Source: Candidatus Aminicenantota bacterium (GTDB taxonomy: Bacteria; Acidobacteriota; Aminicenantia; Aminicenantales; UBA4085). From it: a stretch of 9,171 nt of DNA. The stretch lies in assembly GCA_003154255.1 (NCBI GenBank), contig PMCY01000056.1, forward strand, positions 244 to 9,414, given 5' to 3'. Each line of letters begins with the position of its first letter. Positions within the stretch are counted from its first letter, which is position 1. A program made the position numbers and the translations under genes. The notes under the pieces are model-generated. The model ran no database searches. It saw only the letters and a list, made by a program, of their open reading frames with translations, and had not been told where the DNA came from. This document shows, in pieces, positions 5,031 through 9,171 of this stretch.

Positions 5031-6992
5031 CTACCGGATATATCCCAGCGACTTGAGAGCGTCCTTGATGCCGCGGGGCATCTTCGGTTCCGGTAAAGCC
5101 GCGGCCGGCCGCTTCAAGCCGGACCGCCAGGAAGCCAGCTTCCCCAGCAGGAGTTCCGCGGTGGCGGGTTCGGCCGCCGAAATCTCGCGCCTCTCCTCCC
5201 AATCGTCGGACAAGGAATAAAGTTCGATGCGGCCATCTGAACCCAGGATCAGTTTTCTATCGCCGGAGTAGATGCAGGAAAGCGCGCGGTCGAAGGGCCG
5301 GTAATCGAAGCCCGCGGCCTCGATGTCTCGGCCGATGATGCCGCGGATCATCCCGGCGCAATTTTCGCTCTCGGCGAAGACGTCGACTCCGTCCGCCGCC
5401 TTCAGAAGGGATAGTGAGGGGGCTCCCGCGGGTCGCCGGGATTCCGGGACTCGGGCCAGATCGAGCAGAGCGCCGAATAGTCCGATCGTGGAGACCGGCT
5501 CGGTCCGGACGGTGCCGCCCGCGATGAGAGCGGGATAGCGCACGATCAAGGGGACATGAAGCACGGTGTTGTAGAGGCAGTAGGCGTGCTCCATGAGTCC
5601 GTGCTCGCCGAAATTCTCGCCGTGGTCGGACGTGATGACCAGAAGGGTCTCGTCGAGAATTCCGGATGATTCCAGAAATCGGAAAAACCCATCCAGGCGG
5701 GAATCCAGGTAGGCCACATCTCCGCCGTAAAATCCGTGCAAAACCTTCATCTCCGGGGCCGTCAGGGCACGGGAGGGCAGGAAGTTCAGCTCGGGCGCCC
5801 CGTTGATCGGCCGGAGCCGGCGCAAAAGGGCCCGGTCGGGAGCCGGCGGGGAAAATCCCTTGCGGGGCCAGTCCGGAAGATGGGCCGCCATGAGATTGAC
5901 GAAGGCGAAAAACGGGGCGGAGTCCGCTTGCAGCGATCCGGCCCGGATCCAGCGTTCCAGGCCGCCCAGTGTTTCCTCCGTATATTCCCCGCTCGGATCG
6001 TAGCCGCCGAAACGGGCCAGGGCTTTGTCGAAAAGAGCCGGGGCGATGGCGGCGCGTCCGTAAAGAAAAGGCTCGGCGAAGTCGGCGAACCCGCGGCCGA
6101 AGCCGTTGCTGCGGGCGATGTTGGGGTTTTCCGAGAAAGCCGCGGTCCGATATCCCTCGCCGGCCAAAATTTCCGCCAGCGCGGGCAAGCCCGGATCCAG
6201 GGCCTGGTGGGCGAACGTCGTTCCATGCTGGGTCAGAGTGAGGCCGGTAAACAGCGAGGCATGGGACGGAACGGTCCAGGACGCCGGCGCGATGGCCCGG
6301 AGGAAAAGGACCCCTTGGGCCGCCATCCGGTCCATGGCCGGCGTCGGTGCCGCCTGCGGGCCCAAAGCGGAGAGCGCATCGGCCCGCACGGTGTCGAGCA
6401 TCAGGACCAGAATGTTCGGCCGGCCCGAAGTAGAGCCTCCGCCGGCCCGCCGATGCGGGAGCCGAAGATTGTCGAATAACGGCGCGGCGAACAAAACCGC
6501 GGCCAGAACAGCGGTGCCGATTAGAGCGGCATGGGACGGCCGGACCTTTGAGCCCTGGTCATGGATGCGGCGGGTATGGAGAATTGCCGCCAAACCGGCC
6601 AAGATGATCACCGCGGCGGCCAGCCCGGTGAAATAGCGGTCGAACACGGCGATCTCATCGCTCAGTCGGGCCCGCAGCAGGCCCATGATCAGGCCCATGA
6701 CGCCGAAGGAAGCGGAAGAATAAAGCGCTCGGTTCCATGGCCCGGGCATCCGGATGAAGAACCGGTCGAGGAGCCCGATGCCGAGTCCGGTCGTCAGGCC
6801 GATAAGGACGAACCCGGCGAACGCATATCCGGCCAAGGAAAGGCGCAGCGCCCCGAAGGGCCGCAGAAAATACTCGACGAACCCCAGACCGCCGGCCCGG
6901 ACCCACAGGACGGCGTCGGTGACGGAGAGAACCGCGGCCGCGGTGAGGCCCGCGACGGCCGCGTTCCGCAACAATGGGCGCGCCTCAGGCAT
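5031..6992 (-). CDS. Membrane-anchored sulfatase/alkaline-phosphatase-superfamily enzyme
   Basis: A 653-residue protein with about five N-terminal hydrophobic segments (11-30, 50-75, 91-106, 119-138, 154-172) and an extracytoplasmic catalytic domain from about 190. Domain hallmarks are RPNILVLMLDTVRAD (191-205, D200 a metal ligand), SWTVPSHASLFTG (238-250), NLMAAHLPDW (366-375, H371) and TSDHGENFGEHG (454-465, D456 and H457 metal ligands). At the position where sulfatases carry the Cys or Ser converted to formylglycine (C/S-x-P-x-R), this protein has T240-V-P-S-H. That speaks against a classical sulfatase; Thr is the nucleophile in related phosphoglycerol and phosphoethanolamine transferases and some phosphodiesterases. 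The five-helix N-terminus with outer catalytic domain is also the layout of those transferases. A good GGGAG ribosome site (7000-7004) lies 7 nt before the ATG. The start overlaps the FAD gene by 8 nt. The exact reaction and substrate are open. Confidence 0.8.
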   Translation of the reverse strand: MPEARPLLRNAAVAGLTAAAVLSVTDAVLWVRAGGLGFVEYFLRPFGALRLSLAGYAFAGFVLIGLTTGLGIGLLDRFFIRMPGPWNRALYSSASFGVMGLIMGLLRARLSDEIAVFDRYFTGLAAAVIILAGLAAILHTRRIHDQGSKVRPSHAALIGTAVLAAVLFAAPLFDNLRLPHRRAGGGSTSGRPNILVLMLDTVRADALSALGPQAAPTPAMDRMAAQGVLFLRAIAPASWTVPSHASLFTGLTLTQHGTTFAHQALDPGLPALAEILAGEGYRTAAFSENPNIARSNGFGRGFADFAEPFLYGRAAIAPALFDKALARFGGYDPSGEYTEETLGGLERWIRAGSLQADSAPFFAFVNLMAAHLPDWPRKGFSPPAPDRALLRRLRPINGAPELNFLPSRALTAPEMKVLHGFYGGDVAYLDSRLDGFFRFLESSGILDETLLVITSDHGENFGEHGLMEHAYCLYNTVLHVPLIVRYPALIAGGTVRTEPVSTIGLFGALLDLARVPESRRPAGAPSLSLLKAADGVDVFAESENCAGMIRGIIGRDIEAAGFDYRPFDRALSCIYSGDRKLILGSDGRIELYSLSDDWEERREISAAEPATAELLLGKLASWRSGLKRPAAALPEPKMPRGIKDALKSLGYIR

Positions 6993-8322
6993 GGACGGTC
7001 TCCCGGCCGGCCGTTTCGCGGACGATCGTCCGGGCGGCCTCCCGGGCCAGCCGGATATCGGCGTCGATATTGTGCAGGCTTCGGGTGATCATCGAGGTGT
7101 TGGCTGCATACACGCCCGGGATGGCCGTGTGGAAATCCGCGGCCGGCAGCGGATCGCCGGGCGCCTGGAGGGGTTGGGCGAAAGGCGCCCGGACGACGCG
7201 CATCGCCGCGATATCCGACTCCCGGAATCCTGGAAATACCCTGGTCAAACCGGCTAGAAAAAGTCCGGCCACATCGTCATCCGACCGACCGTTCAGAGGA
7301 TCGCCCGAGGTCGTGTACTTGGGCAGGTATACAAGGTGTCGGCCGCTGAAATCCGCCGCGGGCAGGACATTGGTCGTTTCGATTATTCCGGTGAAGGGGA
7401 GCTTTTCGTCGAGCAGATTGATGACATAATAGGGCGACAGGCTTTTTTTGAGCGCCAGCACGACGGCCAGGATGCCGAGATAGGCGGTCGGCCGGCCCGA
7501 AACGATGCGTTCCGCGGGAAGGATCGCGCGGAGCTCCGGTTCGGCCAGCGTTACAAGAACGGCATGGTGGAGGTTCGAGTCGGTTTCCGTACGGACGCGC
7601 ACGCTTCCGCCGTCGCCCCTTTCGATGCCGAGGACGCGGCAGGAAACGCGTATATGCGCACCGCTTTCTCGAAGCCCGCCCGCGGCGGCTTCGATCAGGG
7701 CGTGGATCCCCGGCCGCAGGGCCCCCAGCCGCTCGCGCCCGGCCGGGCCGCGGCGCGCTCCACGAAGCCGCCGGATGCTGGCCCAGATGAAGGCCGCCGA
7801 AATCCGAGGGGCGGCGTCGCCCCATTTGCTCCGCAGGAGCGGTTTCCAGATTTTTTCCGTGACGCGCGGGCCGAAATGGCCGTTCAGCCAGTCTTCGGTC
7901 GAGACCGAGGCCGGGTCTTCGGGATCGCGGATTCGGCTCACTCGTAAAATTCCTAAAGCCAGCCGGACCTTGTCCGGCAGCGAAAGAAAGGGGAAGCGGA
8001 GGAAATCCAAGGCGGTTTCGAGAGGCACCAACCGTCCCTTGCCGAAGAACCCGCTCCCGGCCCGCGACCAGACCAGATTCGCGGCCAGGCCGAGCTCTTT
8101 GATCCAATTGATTGTCGCGGTATCGCCAGGCAGGACAACGTGGTAGAAACGGTCGCAGACAAGCCGATCCAATTGCAGGCCGAGACAATGCCCCCCGACC
8201 CGCTCGTTTCGCTCGTACAGGGTGACGTCGAAACGCCCGCTTCCAGCCAGCTCGGCGGCGGCGGCCAGACCGGTAACGCCGCCTCCTATGACGGCCATGG
8301 ACGGACGAAGGAGATCGCCCAT
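6985..8322 (-). CDS. FAD-dependent oxidoreductase (amine oxidase/protoporphyrinogen oxidase fold)
   Basis: A 445-residue flavoprotein. The N-terminal Rossmann dinucleotide motif is VIGGGVTGLAAAAELA (11-26), followed by TLYERNERVGGHC (34-46) with E37 at the end of strand 2 for the ribose and the second glycine pair G43-G44. The C-terminal FAD-closing segment is IPGVYAANTSMITRSLHNID (about 401-420). This pattern is shared by UDP-galactopyranose mutase-like, phytoene-desaturase-like and HemY-like proteins (COG1232 type). Members next to glycosyltransferases are common in polysaccharide clusters, but most have no assigned reaction. No transmembrane helix is evident, so it is probably cytoplasmic. 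The start at 8322 is chosen over Met9 because it lies 3 nt after the preceding gene; the ribosome binding site is weak for both. The gene is second in the - strand operon. It is not a typical HemY, since no haem gene is nearby. Confidence 0.82.
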   Translation of the reverse strand: MGDLLRPSMAVIGGGVTGLAAAAELAGSGRFDVTLYERNERVGGHCLGLQLDRLVCDRFYHVVLPGDTATINWIKELGLAANLVWSRAGSGFFGKGRLVPLETALDFLRFPFLSLPDKVRLALGILRVSRIRDPEDPASVSTEDWLNGHFGPRVTEKIWKPLLRSKWGDAAPRISAAFIWASIRRLRGARRGPAGRERLGALRPGIHALIEAAAGGLRESGAHIRVSCRVLGIERGDGGSVRVRTETDSNLHHAVLVTLAEPELRAILPAERIVSGRPTAYLGILAVVLALKKSLSPYYVINLLDEKLPFTGIIETTNVLPAADFSGRHLVYLPKYTTSGDPLNGRSDDDVAGLFLAGLTRVFPGFRESDIAAMRVVRAPFAQPLQAPGDPLPAADFHTAIPGVYAANTSMITRSLHNIDADIRLAREAARTIVRETAGRETVHA

Positions 8323-8325
8323 GCC

Positions 8326-9171
8326 TCAGTCTCGGCGCAAGGGGTCGCCGGGGAAGATGGGTTCGGAACCGGCGTTGTTCCGGCAGAGGATGCTGCCCAT
8401 GTAGAAGAGTTCCACGAAATAGCGCTTTTTCTGCAGGGCCATGAGCCCCAGGCTGATGAGCTGGATCGAGACCAGGAGAGCCACGCCTCCGACGATGAAA
8501 GCGTGAGGGGCCAGCTTGAAAGCCTGTCCGATGGCTTCCGAGAGCCGGCCGTCGAAACCGAAGCCCGAAGCGGCCAGCCCGCGATAGGCTTGGACTGTAT
8601 GGATGAGGACCCAGGCCAGGGGATAAAGGGACAGGGCCATGAGGGCCAACCCCGGCGAAATGAAGAAAAGGAAAGGCCGGAACATGAACCCCGAGACCAG
8701 GCTTTGAATGACGGTCTTGGAAAGGCGGAAGCGTCCGGCCCCGCGCCGCCGTCCGGCCGGCTTGGCCGCGCTCCAATCCAGAACGGCCGGAACCTCGGCG
8801 ATGCGGGCCCGCAGGATCTTGGCTTTATTGATGATCTCGGCGTTGATATCGACGTCCATGGACCACAGGCTCAGATTGCGGATGAAGTCGCCGTCATAAG
8901 CCCGGACCATCCCCGTAATGTTGGTCAGCTTGTCCGAAAAAAAGTCTTTGGAAGCCATGAGGCAGAGGAATCGATTGGCCCAGCGGCTGAGGAGGCGGCG
9001 GAAGGGGGGGACCTTAACCAGGCGTCCGCCCGGACGATAGGGCGAGGCGATGACGATGCGGGCCCGGGTGGCCCGCATCCGCTCCAGCATCCGGCCGATG
9101 TGCTCGGGAGCATAGCTGAGGTCGGCGTCCAGAACCGCCACCACGTCGCTGCGGGTATTGTGGAATCCGAA
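8326..9171 (-). CDS. GT2 glycosyltransferase with C-terminal membrane helices (5' partial)
   Basis: Only the last 281 residues are inside the window. The frame stays open to the right edge (first visible residues FGFHNTRSD), so the GTG at 9144 is internal and not a start; roughly the first 80-100 residues of the GT-A domain are missing. The visible part begins just before the donor/metal motif VAVLDADLSY (11-20 of the visible part). It continues with ASPYRPGGRL, NITGMVRAYDGDF (84-96) and AKILRARIAEVPA (117-129), the layout of dolichyl/undecaprenyl-phosphate sugar synthases (DPM1/ArnC/GtrB-like). Two C-terminal hydrophobic segments (about 165-195 and 222-246) should anchor it in the inner membrane. 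Predicted role: transfer of a sugar from a nucleotide donor to polyprenyl phosphate, supplying a GT-C enzyme; the sugar is unknown. It is the first gene visible in the - strand operon, and its stop lies 3 nt before the FAD gene. Confidence 0.85.
   Translation of the reverse strand, partial: FGFHNTRSDVVAVLDADLSYAPEHIGRMLERMRATRARIVIASPYRPGGRLVKVPPFRRLLSRWANRFLCLMASKDFFSDKLTNITGMVRAYDGDFIRNLSLWSMDVDINAEIINKAKILRARIAEVPAVLDWSAAKPAGRRRGAGRFRLSKTVIQSLVSGFMFRPFLFFISPGLALMALSLYPLAWVLIHTVQAYRGLAASGFGFDGRLSEAIGQAFKLAPHAFIVGGVALLVSIQLISLGLMALQKKRYFVELFYMGSILCRNNAGSEPIFPGDPLRRD

Noticed and set aside
4275..5096. Long + strand frame (273 codons) opposite the radical SAM gene
   Set aside because: It lies opposite a gene with clear CX3CX2C and domain motifs, and its own translation shows none.
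7277..8776. Long - strand frame (499 codons) spanning the FAD and GT2 genes
   Set aside because: Arg/Pro/Gly-rich shadow frame; the real frames carry the GxGxxG and GT2 motifs.
9142..9144. GTG at 9144 as start of the GT2 gene
   Set aside because: The frame is open to the window edge, and a GT-A domain cannot start just before its DAD motif; the gene is truncated by the window.
1..9171. CRISPR array, tRNA, rRNA, insertion sequence or phage genes
   Set aside because: Looked for regularly spaced repeats, transposase or integrase motifs and RNA signatures on both strands; none seen.

Overview
The window looks like a bacterial chromosome with a GC-rich background (roughly 1-380 and 1900-9171), interrupted by a sharply AT-rich stretch (about 385-1895). 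The organism cannot be named from the sequence. The style of the envelope-glycan proteins recalls uncultured Acidobacteria-like lineages such as Aminicenantes, but that is a weak impression, not a result.

Left part (1-552): no convincing gene. It holds a perfect 12-bp stem-loop at 26-59, some GC-rich unassigned sequence, and then an AT-rich promoter region. The promoter has a perfect TTGACA box and two closely related operator-like sites in opposite orientation. AT-rich cassette (553-1781): three overlapping or abutting genes on the + strand encode a four-helix membrane protein, a small XRE/Cro-type HTH regulator, and a second four-helix membrane protein. The two membrane proteins align without gaps and are about 40% identical by hand count, so they are paralogues flanking the regulator. 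I take this as a self-regulated membrane-protein cassette of unknown function, probably acquired or at least compositionally foreign.

Right part (1951-9171): envelope or glycan genes. A GT-C (PMT/ArnT-like, GT39) polytopic glycosyltransferase runs on the + strand. Converging on it with a 19-bp overlap is a tightly packed four-gene operon on the - strand. In transcription order it contains: a polyprenyl-phosphate-type GT2 glycosyltransferase (5' end outside the window), an FAD-dependent amine-oxidase-fold oxidoreductase, a membrane-anchored sulfatase/alkaline-phosphatase-superfamily enzyme with Thr where sulfatases carry Cys/Ser, and a B12-binding-domain radical SAM enzyme. Gene spacings are 3 nt, an 8-nt overlap, and 3 nt.

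Inferred joint role: the GT2 enzyme would make a polyprenyl-phosphate sugar on the cytoplasmic face, and a GT-C enzyme such as the convergent one could use such a donor outside. The flavoprotein, the phospho/sulfo-transfer enzyme and the radical SAM enzyme would tailor the lipid or glycan. The substrate is unknown, and this combination is the main candidate for an undescribed pathway in the window.
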